From contig NC_081411.1 of assembly GCF_030272615.1 (NCBI RefSeq), positions 216,270,154-216,334,153 on the forward strand: a stretch of 64,000 nt of DNA, read 5' to 3'. Source of the stretch: Cryptomeria japonica. Its lineage: Eukaryota; Streptophyta; Pinopsida; Cupressales; Cupressaceae. The translations under genes and the position numbers were made by a program. Every line of letters starts with the position of its first letter. The stretch's first letter is position 1. Below the pieces are notes generated by a model. It did not search any database. It was not told where the DNA came from and saw only the letters and a list, made by a program, of their open reading frames with translations. Of the stretch, positions 11,589-21,780 are shown piece by piece.

Positions 11589-12480
11589 TTGTTTGTTTTA
11601 ATGGGGAAAATAGGAAAAAGAGTTAAGAAAGAGAAAAATGAACTGGAAGAAGAATTGATGGAATTAAGAAAAAATAAGGTTAGAATTATAAGAGACAGGA
11701 CAATAGAAATATGTAAACTATTAGATGAAAATTATGATTTTTGCAAAGAATTGAACAAAGCTAAGGAGGAAAATAAAGAGTTAGAAGAAATATTAAAGTT
11801 GTTTGATGACATTAACAAAAAAAAAAGAATTAGAAGAGAGATTAAAGTTATTTGATGAAGTAAAAAGGAAAACTCCTGATATGAAAGAAAAGTTAAAGAG
11901 TTTGGAAGAAGAAAATGGTTTACAAAAGAAGGAAATATCAAATCTGAGATACGAGAATGAAAGTTTGAAGAAAAAACAACTAGTTAGTGATGCTTCATAT
12001 GAGATAGAAGATTTTTGTTCTTCATTTGGTGAGTGTGATAGAGATGAACATATTAATGAGTCTGAAAAACTTGTTAGATGTAATGAGACTAACAAAAGTA
12101 GTTCTCAAAATGTTGGTTTGAAGATAATGAAAAAAATGGGCTATGAAGGTAAAGGTTTAGGAAAATATGGACAAGGAATTAGAGAGACCATTGAGCCACT
12201 AATGAGGCTAGAAAAAATAAGGCCTCGGATATGTCAAGGGTGAAAATGATGTTCAAAATGATATATGTTCATACAGATTAGTTCAAAGAATGCAATATAT
12301 TTAATATTCTCATTGTAATGAGAAGGACACACAAAAGAGATGTGGTGGTATTTGCATCCATGTAGAATTTTTGGTTTAAAAAATCATTTTGAAAAGATGT
12401 GTTGGAACAAAGAATGGAAGAATGAATCTAAAACAAGATGTATGCAAATGGATTGTGGATGGATCTATGGGTTGAGCTAG
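11589..12480 (+). pseudogene. Coiled-coil, G-patch and zinc-knuckle gene, broken
   Basis: The first 90 codons are Lys/Glu-rich heptad-like sequence (ELEEELMELRKNK) typical of a coiled coil. A +1/-1 change in the A run near 11818-11827 moves the reading into a second 146-codon frame. That frame continues the coiled coil and ends in a clear G-patch: MKKMGYEGKGLGKYGQGI followed by IEPL. G-patch domains bind RNA or activate RNA helicases, and some retroviral proteases carry one. Past the TGA at 12241, decayed zinc-knuckle-like Cys/His pieces can be read in shifting frames (HCNEK...KRC near 12310, HPCRIFGLKNHFEKMCW near 12357-12410). The order coiled coil, G-patch, knuckles suggests a nucleic-acid-binding retroelement protein or a host gene fragment. 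A copia tail lies 350 bp downstream. Confidence 0.65.
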
Positions 12481-12825
12481 TAGAAGATTACATGCATGAT
12501 CAAAATTTTATTCAAGTATAAATGCTCATATGTTGGTAACAATAAAAAAAGATATCAATGTTTAAGAAGGATAACAAATATTGCTGATTAAGATAAATCA
12601 TTGTTTTGACATCTATAAAAAGAAGAGTTGTAAGAAATCCTAGAACAAAGTTGAAAAACAATGACTAGAGAGACTGTCGCGGCAGTTGGACAAAGCCAAG
12701 AGAAAGGAAACATCAATGAAATAAAAGATTTGAATATCTGAAGATGGTTTAAAATTATTAAGCAAGAAAAGGTTTCAAAGTCTGAAGACTTGGTTATGGA
12801 CACTAGAAATGAGGCAAAAGAAAGA

Positions 12826-12961
12826 CATCAACCTAGAGCATTATAGATCTAAAGATCAATTGGCAAACAAATTCACAAAGGCTTTAGCAAAAGAGCAATT
12901 TGAATATTTAAGAGACAAATTATCCATTGTAAATATTGATGTAATTAGTGGTAGAAATTAA
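12826..12961 (+). pseudogene. Copia C-terminal tail (after RNase H)
   Basis: The translation contains LEHYRSKDQLANKFTKAL and EQFEYLRDKLSI, the conserved end of copia polyproteins (usual form DQLADIFTK). A TAA at 12959-12961 ends it. No RNase H core is recognisable upstream, so only the tail survives. The putative LTR starts right after. Confidence 0.8.
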
Positions 12962-13155
12962 ATGAGAGTGTAGAAAACTTCGAATAATTTCTACGATCAC
13001 CTACCAATATTTATCACACCGTCTAGAACTTTCAAAGAGATAGAAAAGTCTAGAAAGATATCGACAATAAAAGATAAATCTAAAAACTTCTTCATTCTTC
13101 CTTAAGACCTTTATAAATAGAGGTGAATGTAAACCATTGAATTCAGTGAAGTTTA
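12962..13155 (+). repeat. LTR remnant of the older copia, split by the 14.3 kb block
   Basis: The segment starts TGAGAGTGTAGAAAACTTCG just after the copia stop codon and holds a TATAAATAGAGG box-like sequence at 13110-13121. It is cut at 13155 by the minus-strand element, and the DNA from 27504 onward should be its continuation. The end of this LTR on the far side could not be fixed. Confidence 0.5.
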
Positions 13156-13795
13156 TGTTGGAATCCAAGAACACTGAGAGGGGGGATGGGGTGAATCAGT
13201 GTTCTATTGAAATGTTCAATTTTAACCTTATTATAACATGCATTCACCAACCGATAAACCGGTACATATATAATTAAAAGAAGTAATGCAATCAATGAAC
13301 AAATCACACAAATGAACACCATAACATAGAGAGTTTATACATGGAAAACCTCAAAGAGGGAAAACCATGGTGGGATTTGTGACCCACAATATCAATTCAC
13401 TGGTCATATGAAGAGATATTACATAATATGGGGGCCTGCACATGCAGGAAGGCTTACTGCCTAGAGAACACTGCTCAACACAATGAAGTCTCACTGACTA
13501 CAGTCACTTTGAATAATGAAACATAAAACTGAACTCATTTAATGCATTAGCTATGCCTAATCGAGTTCCAATTCAAGCTCTGGTTGTTCTGGTTCTAAAA
13601 CTCTAAACCCTTACCGGAATAACCTTCGCTCTGTGAGCGCATCTAAAATCATCTACACATCATTACGAAATATTAATCTCTTACACAAATGACCTCATAT
13701 AAATGATCTTCACATTACTGATCTAATCTTATAACCTCGTCATATCAAAATGATCTAATAACTAACCTATATACCCTTAAAGTCCTTCGTGACTC
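13156..13795 (-). repeat. Left (3') LTR of the minus-strand element, part 1
   Basis: It matches 26569-27200 closely, beginning TGTTGGAATCCAAGAACACT. It is broken after GACTC (13791-13795) by the copia insertion and resumes at 21177. Confidence 0.92.
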
Positions 13796-15224
13796 TGTTG
13801 GTATTTGATTGAAGATTGCATTGATGAACTATTGTGTTGTCATTGATGTCAATTGTAATTGGTAATGGTGTTGTTATGATGTTGTTTTGCAACCGGTAGT
13901 TGTACAAGTGAAGGAAACCGGTATTACTTAAGAAGCAGTGAGATCAACCGGTAACCCTACCTGTTGATGTGCCAAACCCTAACCGATGGAGCTTGGTGAA
14001 TCGGTTGTATTGATTCATGATCAAATGGTAATCGGTAATGATTATGCCACATATGCATGTTGTATGTGATAAGTTTCAAGTGGTTTTTGGCGTGTAGAGA
14101 TAACGGTTTTATCTTGGGAATGAGCGAGTACATTGCATGAAGAAGAAATCGCGTGATGAGTTACAAGAATCGATGAAACGGTGATCAAGGAGTGGTCGAG
14201 GTTGTCTTGAACAATGTGCAATGATTGCTATGTAATCTAATGGTCATACTTGAACCGATTTTTTTGTAATCTCTATAAGATCTTAGGTTTGTGATGTGTT
14301 ACAGAACTATTGTTTTGCTTATAAGGTCGATGAGTTGTCTTGTTGTAGTGTTGGCAATTTTGGTTAAGTGTTAGTGTGATTGATTGTCAAACTAGAAGGA
14401 GTATCTACAGTATGTGTGAAGGCAGATAGGAGCATGAAAAGGATCTAATCAAGTAGAGTAGTGCTATTTACCAGATCAACAAACCTTTGTTGTTCTCTAA
14501 CAATTACAACAGTTAAATCCCTTAACCAGGTAAGCTTTAGCAGGCTTAGTGCTATCTAAATCCTCTAACAAGGTGATCCATTAGCTTGGATTTCAAATCC
14601 TCTATCGAGGTTACTCCTAACAGGGTATTTCTTCTAACATGGCATTATAGTCAATCCCTTAATCGGGTGGTCCCTAACAGGATCTGTTCCTAACAAGACA
14701 TTTTGTAAAGCTTTAACAAGCTTGGCTCCTAATAGGGTGAACTTCAGAAGAGTTTAGAATACTTGTGGGTATTCATCCCCACCGTGGTTTTTCCCATTTG
14801 GGTTTCCACGTCAAAAAACATTGTGTCAAGAGGTGAATGGTTTTTGTGGTTATGTTTGATATGGTTAATTTGCTTAATTGTTAAATCTATTTAGTTATGT
14901 TAAGATGACCGATAGTAATCTGAAATGTGATTTTACTACTATTAGTAAAGTATTTTTATGTTTTGATTAAATGGTTTGGTAGTTTCAGAGTTGTTATATT
15001 GCTATTTTGATATACTAGTCAAACTGGTAAACTATCAGTGCTATTGCAGTTTGTAGTTCAGTGCTTAAACCAGTCAGTTCGGTGATTGACTTGAGAGATT
15101 GTTTTTGAGTTTGGTGAAAGTTTAGTTAGTTTTCTAACTACCGATTCACCCCCCCCCCCCCCCCCCCCCCCCCCCGCGCCCTCTCAGTAATTGTCTGGAT
15201 CCTTATTGATTCATCATATCATCA
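13796..15224 (+). repeat. 5' LTR of the copia element (1,429 bp)
   Basis: It starts TGTTGGTATTTGATTG and ends ATATCATCA. It contains the motif CCGTGGTTTTTCCCATTTGG near 14783, which can fold as a nested hairpin, and a run of 27 C at 15149-15175. The partner LTR has only 12 C there, which explains most of the length difference. Confidence 0.94.
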
Positions 15225-15238
15225 ATTGGTATCAAAGT
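15225..15238 (+). other. Primer binding site of the copia element
   Basis: The sequence TTGGTATCAAAGT directly follows the 5' LTR. It matches the common plant PBS TGGTATCAGAGC except for one base. Confidence 0.85.
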
Positions 15239-15294
15239 ATTTCAGGTCCTCTAGTGTCTAAGCCTAACAACTTGAGGTAAAGATCTAGAAGAAC

Positions 15295-16134
15295 ATGATG
15301 AAGAAATAAGGTCCAAAGTTTAATAGGGAAAACTACAGAATATGGAGTGATAGGATGAAAATCTATATCAAGAGTCTAGGAAGTCAATACTGGGAACATG
15401 TTACACAATATACTATACCTAGTGGGACTCTATCTGATGATCAAAAGAAAGAGCAACAAGAGAATAATCAAGCATTGGAGGCCATTACCAGTTCTTTGTT
15501 TGATTCAGAGTATGTTGGTGTCCATAGTCTGGAGACTGCTTATGATGTGTGGAAGAAACTTGAGGAGGTCTATAGCGGTTATGAGCATGTGAATATTGCC
15601 AAAGAAGAGAGCCTGAGCAGTAAATTTGATGACATGCGGATGGCTGAAGGTGAGAATATTCGACAGTATGGTCAAAGAATCAAGGAGATAGTCGGTGAGA
15701 TCAAGAGTGTTGGTGGTAAAGTGGAGGATGCCACAGTGGTTAGTAAGGTGTTGAGAACCCTTCTACTGTTCTACGCTATCCGAGTTGCAGTCATTCAAGA
15801 GCTAAAGTCTATTGATAAAACAAAGGTAACTCTTGACTCCATCATTGGTAAACTTACTGCATTTGAATTAAATGGTTATGATGGTAGTGCTCATAAATCC
15901 AAATTTGCATTTAGAGCTTCAGTTTCTAACCCACTTGTGAGGAAAAGCAGAGATGTTAGTCACAGTTATGAGTCTAGATCCAGTAGAGAAGTTAATGATG
16001 AAGATAGTTTGATCGAGCTTGAAGCATTGTTGGCTAAGCAGTTACCCAGAGGTACCAGTAAGTACAAAGATAAATTACCTTTGAAGTGTTTTGCATGTAA
16101 CAAGATTGGACATATTGCAACTAACTCCTAATGG
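15295..16134 (+). pseudogene. gag: Copia gag, broken
   Basis: The likely start ATGATGAAG at 15295 runs into TAA at 15307-15309, after which a long frame begins at ATG 15355. The sequence KFNRENYRIWSDRMKIYIKS just after the stop is the usual N-terminal phrase of copia gag. The body carries the UBN2/gag-polypeptide type fold signature (DVWKKLEEVYSG, NIRQYGQRIKEI). A CCHC knuckle CFACNKIGHIATN lies at the end, but its last Cys is lost and a stop at 16129-16131 follows. The protein would package element RNA into particles. The stops and the lost knuckle residue make this copy inactive. Confidence 0.92.
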
Positions 16135-16504
16135 TGACAATGAGCATAAAAATGAGAAGTACAAGAAGTACAAAGGAAAAGGCAAAAGATATTGCCTCAT
16201 TGCAATTGATGGTGGTATCACTGATGAGGAATCTGAGGGAGATGCTAATGAAGACATTGTCTTTGTTTCCATTAAAGAGGGGACAACTGATCATAAGGCA
16301 TTAGTTTCTCGCATGGATAGTTCTGATGATTGGATCATAGATAGTGCTTGTTCACATCACATGACTGCTAACCAAAGTATATTTCTTACTTTGAAGGAAT
16401 TTGATGGAGGAGTTATGAGATTTGGAAATGACTCACCCTACATGGTAAAAGGAAAGGAAACCATTTCTCTTAATGGAAAGAGCAGTGCAGATGATGTCTA
16501 CTAG
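16091..16504 (+). pseudogene. Copia linker and aspartic protease
   Basis: The frame shifts by one at the knuckle and continues through a Lys-rich linker. The protease motif is DDWIIDSACSHHMT, near 16327-16368. Family members use D-S/T-G/A at the active site and a conserved Cys-His pair behind it, both visible here as DSA and CSHH. TAG at 16502-16504 interrupts the polyprotein just before VEGLNHNLLSVAQL. In life the protease cuts the gag-pol polyprotein. Confidence 0.88.
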
Positions 16505-17575
16505 GTTGAAGGATTAAATCACAATCTGTTGAGTGTAGCTCAACTAAATGACAAAGGTTATCCATTGGAATTTAAGAATGGAATGTGCAAAATCAATGGG
16601 AGCAAAGATGAACTGATTACAACTGGTAAGCAAACAAAAGGTAACCTATTTAACTTGATTCCTAAAGTCAACAACTATTTAATTGCTAAAGTAGATGATA
16701 GTTGGCTTTGGCATCAAAGATTTTGTCATATAAATTTTGATAACATTGTTAAAGTCAGTAAGTCCAAGTCAGTAAGAGGTTTGCCTCGGTTGGACAAACC
16801 GGTGAATGCTCTGTGTAAGGAATGTCAGTTAGGGAAGATGGCATCCTCAACTTTTAAGAGAAAATCTTTCTCAGCAGAACATTTGCTAGATTTGGTTCAT
16901 ACAAAGCTCTATGGACCAATAAGGACTAAAAGTATTCAAGGTGATAGATATTTTATGATCTTCACTGATGATTTCTCAAGAATGATGTGGGTCACATTCT
17001 TGAAGGACAAAACAAAAGCCTTTAGTAAGTTTAAGGCATTCAAGGCCTTAGCTGGAAAGGAAAGTGGTAAGAAGATAAAGTGTCTGTGGACTGATCAAGG
17101 TGGTGAATTTACTTCTAAGGAATTCACTAGATATTGTGAAGACAATGGAATTAAGAGGCAAATTTCTACACCTAGGACACCACAATAGAATGGTATTGCA
17201 GAGAGGAACAATTGGTTAGTTGTTGAAGCTTCTATAATGATGCTAATACAAGGAGGTGTAGCAAAAACTTTTTGGAGAGAAGCTGTCGGCACAACTGTAT
17301 ACACTGTGAACCGGATATTGGTAAAGAGAGGTAAGGATAAAACTCCTTATGAATACTGGTATGGTAGATCACCTAATGTCATTTATTTTAATATTTTTTA
17401 CTGTAAATGTTTTATCAAGAGAGGTGACTATGTTGGCAAGTTTGATGCTAAAAGTGATGAAGGCATATTTCTTGGTTACTCCACCAAGAGTGAGGCCTAC
17501 AAATGTTACAAAACCGAACAAAGAGAATCATTGAAAGTGTTGATGTGTAAGTGGATGAGTGTCCTGAATTTTTAA
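16505..17575 (+). pseudogene. Copia integrase, broken
   Basis: The pre-integrase zinc-binding region is present as WHQRFCHINFDNI (about 16711-16748) with CKECQLGK (about 16813). The catalytic core shows the first acidic residue in FTDDFSRMMWV, the second in TDQGGEF (about 17089) and the Glu in NGIAERN (about 17190). A TAG at 17186-17188 sits just before the Glu motif. The C-terminal part includes TPYEYWYGRSPN and FLGYSTKSEAYKCY, typical of copia. A frame change near 17545 leads into the acidic linker before RT. Confidence 0.93.
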
Positions 17576-18587
17576 GAGAAACTAGTGAGGAGAAGAAGGA
17601 AGATGAACCTTACATTTTGATTTTGGAACCAGAACCGATGAAGCCAGAAGTTGGTGAAGTGAATGTTGTAGTACCAGTTCAACCGGAACAGGTAGACTCT
17701 ATAGAAGAAGATGATGATAGTGAGGAAGAAGAACCTGAAGATATTGATCATGTTATTCCAAGGTATGTGAGACTCAATCATATCCCTGACCAAATTATTG
17801 GAGATAAAGATGCTGGAGTATTAACCAAAAGAAGAATTAGAGAGAATTCTTGCATGATCTCCACTATTGAGCCTAGAACTGCTAAGGAAACCTTTGGATA
17901 TGATCAATGGATCAAAACTATGGAAGAGGAGCTTGACTAGATTGAGAAGAACAATACATGGACCCTAGTACCCAGATCGTTGAATAAAAATGTGATAGGT
18001 ACTAAATGGGTATTCATGAATAAACTGAATGAACATGGAGTAGTAGTCAGAAACAAAGCTAGATTGGTATGCAAATGTTATGCATAAGAAGAAGGAGAAG
18101 ACTATGGTGAAACATTTGCACCAGTTGCTAGATTAGAAGGTGTTAGGATGCTACTTGCATTTGCAACTTATAGGGGATTCAAAGTATATCAGATGGATGT
18201 GAAGTAAACATTTCTAAATGGAATACTGGAAGAGGAAGTATACATTGAACAATCAGATGGTTATGCTTTGACTGATGCAAAGGATATGGTGTGTAAACTG
18301 CACAAGGCACTATATGGTTTGAAGCAAGCACCGAGAGCATGGTATGAAAGATTACATTCACACTTGATGAATATAGGTTTCCAAAGAACCAGTGAAGACA
18401 ACGATATATATCTCAAGACTGAAGGAGATAAGATACTGGTTAGCGAAGTGTTTGTGGATGATATCATTCTTGGAGGCAATGATGACATGAGTGATGACTT
18501 TGTAAATGAGATGAAAGGTGAATTTGAAATGTCTCTGGTTGGAGAGATAAAATTCTTCATAGATTTTTACAAATTCAATAGATGAAG
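17551..18587 (+). pseudogene. Copia reverse transcriptase, broken
   Basis: After an acidic linker (EEDDDSEEEEPED) the RT domain begins near 17940 with WTLVPRSLNKNVIGTKWVF. It continues with ETFAPVARLE, QMDVK, VYIEQ, LHKALYGLKQAPRAWYERL and the catalytic box FVDDI at 18451-18465 (YVDDI in most copia). In-frame stops lie at 17938-17940, near 18087 and near 18208. The enzyme copies element RNA into DNA inside the particle. This copy could not make a full protein. Confidence 0.94.
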
Positions 18588-19406
18588 AGTGGTATTTTTA
18601 TCACACAATCCCAATATGTGAAAGAGGTATTGAAGATGTTTGGAATGAGTGACTGTAAACTAGTTGGGACACCAATGGTTATAGGTTGTAAACTGTCTAA
18701 GGAGGAGGATTTCGCATCCGTTGATGAAAAGGAGTACAGATCAATGATAGGGAAACTGCATTATGTTGTTCACAACAGACTGGATATTGCTCATGCAGTT
18801 GGATTAGTTGCCAGATTTCAGAAGAACCCTAAGGAGACACGCATGATTGTAAATAAAAGGATATTCAAATATTTCAAAGGTACTATTGATTATGGATTAT
18901 GGTATCCATATGCAGGTAACTTTGATTTGAAGGTTTATACAAATGCAGACTGGGCAGGAAATGTTGATGATAGGAAGAGCACAACCGGTGGTGCATTCTT
19001 TCTTGAAAAAATACTTGTATCTTGGAGCAACAAGAAGTAGAGCTATATATCACAGTCCACTGCTGAAGCTAAATATGTTCCAACGTATATATATTGTACC
19101 CAGGCAATCTGGATGAAACACATTCTGGAAGGATTCAAGTTGAAGATCACAGAACCAATAAAGATTTTATGTGATAACACCAGTGCAATAAATATTTCAA
19201 AGAACACGGTGTTGCATGCTAGAACCAAGCATATTGAGCTAAAATAGCATTTCTTGAGGGAGAAAGTGTAGAGTAAAGATGTGTTACCGAAGCATGTATC
19301 TACCAAGGAGCAACTAGTGGATATCTTTACTAAACCACTGCCTAAGACTACTTTTGAGTATCTTAGAGGTCAGATAGGGGTTGTGCCCCTACATGAGGTC
19401 AATTGA
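18582..19406 (+). pseudogene. Copia RT connection and RNase H, broken
   Basis: The frame opens with GIFITQSQYVKEVLKMFGM and passes EYRSMIGKLHYV. The RNase H part shows YTNADWAGNVDDRKSTTGG, SWSNKK, STAEAKY, LCDNTSAINISKN and TKHIEL, ending with DIFTKPLPKTTFEYLRGQIG. Stops occur at 19038-19040 and in two later places. This is the normal C-terminal end of a copia polyprotein. Confidence 0.93.
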
Positions 19407-19768
19407 GCAAATGTAGAACACATCAATCTTAGAGCTAATTGAAGAATCTTGAAGCAGGATTGGTGTAGAGTGGAGTTACTCCATAGGGGGAGAATCAAGT
19501 TGCATATTGTTGCTGCAAAATGATGAAGTATGACACTGCATGTTTTACTTTCACTTTGGCATTGTTGTCAAAGGGGGAGAAGAACTATATGATTGATAGA
19601 GAGAATAACTATAGCCAATTACTAGCTAAAGACATGGAGACTCAGTTGAAGGAGAGTACATGGTAAAATGTAAACCAAGATTCCTATACCTGTGTATATG
19701 CATTACTCTCAATCATCACAGTCAAGGGTATTTGCATTTGTATTTCCATCAATGCGAAAGGGGGATAT
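19407..19768 (+). other. 3' leader and polypurine tract of the copia element
   Basis: There is no coding sequence. It contains two purine-rich patches (AAAGGGGGAGAAG near 19570 and GCGAAAGGGGGATAT at 19754-19768). The second lies directly before the 3' LTR and is the best PPT. Confidence 0.75.
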
Positions 19769-21176
19769 TGTTGGTATTTGATTGAAGATTGCATTGATGA
19801 ACTATTGTGTTGTCATTGATGTTAATTGTAACCAATAATGAAGTTGTTATGATGTTGTTTTGAAACCGGTAGTTGTGCAAGTGAAGGAAATTGGTATTAC
19901 TTAAGAAGCAGTGAGATCAACAAGTAGGGTTACCAGTTGATGTGCCAAACCCAAACAGATGGAGCTTGGTGAATCGGTTTTATTGATTTATGATCAAATG
20001 GTGATCGGTAATGATTATGCCAAGTATGCATGTTGTATGTGATAAGTTTCAAGTGGTTTTTGGCATGTAGAGATAACGGTTTTATCTTGGGAATGAGTGA
20101 GTACATTGCATGAAGAAGAAACCGCGTGATGAGTTACAGGAATTGATGAAGTGGTAATCAAGGAGCAGTTGAGGTTGTCTTGAACAATGTGCAATGATTT
20201 TTATGTAGTCTAACAGTCATACTTGAACCGATTTGTTTGTAATCTCTATGAGATATTAGGTTTGTGATGTGTTACCGACCTATTGTTTTGCTTTCAAGGT
20301 CGATGAGTTATTTTGTTGTAGTGTTTGCAATTTTGGTTAAGTGTCAGTGTGATTGATTGTCGAACCAGAAGGAGTATCTACAATATTTGTGAAGGTAGAT
20401 AGGAGCATGAAAAGGATCTGATCAAGCAGAGTAGTGCTATTTACCAGATCAACAAACCCTTGTTGTTATATATCAATTACAACAGTTAAATCCCTTAACC
20501 GAGTAAGCTTTAACAGGCTTAGTGTTATCTAAATCCTCTAAGCAAGTGATCCATTAGCTTGGATTTCAAATCCTCTATCGAGGTTACTCCTAACCAAGTA
20601 TTGCTTCTAATAGGGCATTATAGTCAATCCCTTAACCGGGTGGTCCCTAATAGGATTTGTTCCTAACATGACATTTTGTAAAGTTTTAACAAGCTTGGCT
20701 CCTAATAGGGTGAACTTCATAAGAGTTTAGAATACTTGTGGGTATTCATCCCCACCGTGGTTTTTTCCATTTGGGTTTCCACGTCAAAAATCATTGTGTC
20801 AAGTAGTGAATGGTTTTTGTGGTTATGTTTGATATGGTTAATTTTCTTAACTGTTAAATCCACTTAGTTATGTTAAGATGACTGACAGTAATCTGAAATG
20901 TGCTTTTACTACTATTAGTAAAGTATTTTGATGTTTTGATGAAATGGTTTGGGAGTTTCAAAGCTGTTATATTGTTATTTTGATATACCAGTCAAACTGG
21001 TAAACTGTCTGTGCTATTGCAGTTTGTAGTTCAGTGTTTGAACCAGTTAGTTCAGTGATTGACTTGAGAGATTGTTTTTGAGTTTGGTGAAAGTCTAGTT
21101 AGTTTTCTAACTACTGATTCACCCCCCCCCCCCTCTTAGTAGTTGTCTAGATCCTTATTGATTCATCATATCATTA
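19769..21176 (+). repeat. 3' LTR of the copia element (1,408 bp)
   Basis: It aligns with 13796-15224 throughout, with scattered substitutions of several percent and a shorter C run at 21122-21133. It ends ATATCATTA where the other LTR ends ATATCATCA, and is followed by the GACTC duplication. Confidence 0.94.
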
Positions 21177-21515
21177 GACTCATGTCGGCTTACATAGATA
21201 ATACAAAAATGATTATTCATGTCGGCTCATTACATATATACATAAATAGCAAAATGAATATTCGATTGTCGAATCTCCCAATGATGTTGGCCTCCTATAC
21301 TGATACCTTGTTTGTCGGTTATTATCCTTGCTTGATCTGAAAAATCATGTCGACCTCCAATGTGGGTACCCATAGAATCCTTCCAACTGGTGAAGATACC
21401 TGTAGGTGCCAATGAAGTGTTTGTCTATGAAGTACCAAACCAAATAATGAAGCCGATATATGTTGCCATCAATGACAACATATGAAACCAATCAAATGAG
21501 TGTCAATTGACAACA
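21177..21515 (-). repeat. Left (3') LTR of the minus-strand element, part 2
   Basis: It resumes the LTR at GACTCATGTCGGCTTACATA, matching 27200-27503. About 36 extra bases near 21455-21490, absent from the right LTR, contain a short inverted repeat (TATGTTGCCATC...GACAACATATG). Confidence 0.9.
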
Positions 21516-21529
21516 ATCTCCCCCCTTGG
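21516..21529 (-). other. Polypurine tract of the minus-strand element
   Basis: On the minus strand this is CCAAGGGGGGAGAT, directly before the LTR start TGTTG. Confidence 0.8.
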
Positions 21530-21780
21530 CATTGATGGAAACACTCATGTGAAAAATGATAATGGTTTCCATCTACCAGATTCACCCTGAGACTATTCCA
21601 CTTGAGCTTAAATATTCATCTGAAATCATGATTTGTACAAATACTCCATATCTCTCAATGCCAAGGATTTATTTTTACCTATACTCCTCCCCCTTTGACA
21701 TCAATGCCAAAAAGCACCAAACACCGGGATAAAGAATGAAATTTTCTACAAAGGATGTGTCCCAAAACACCTTACTGAAG

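Larger units (their letters stand above)
13796..21176 (+). mobile_element. Copia LTR retrotransposon, full structure, decayed
   Basis: LTRs lie at 13796-15224 and 19769-21176, with a perfect GACTC duplication at 13791-13795 and 21177-21181. A PBS follows the first LTR and a PPT precedes the second. The interior encodes, in order, gag, protease, integrase, reverse transcriptase and RNase H, the order that defines Ty1/copia elements. Several in-frame stops and shifts disable it. It lies within, and in opposite orientation to, the left LTR of the 13156-27503 element and is therefore younger than that element. Confidence 0.96.
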
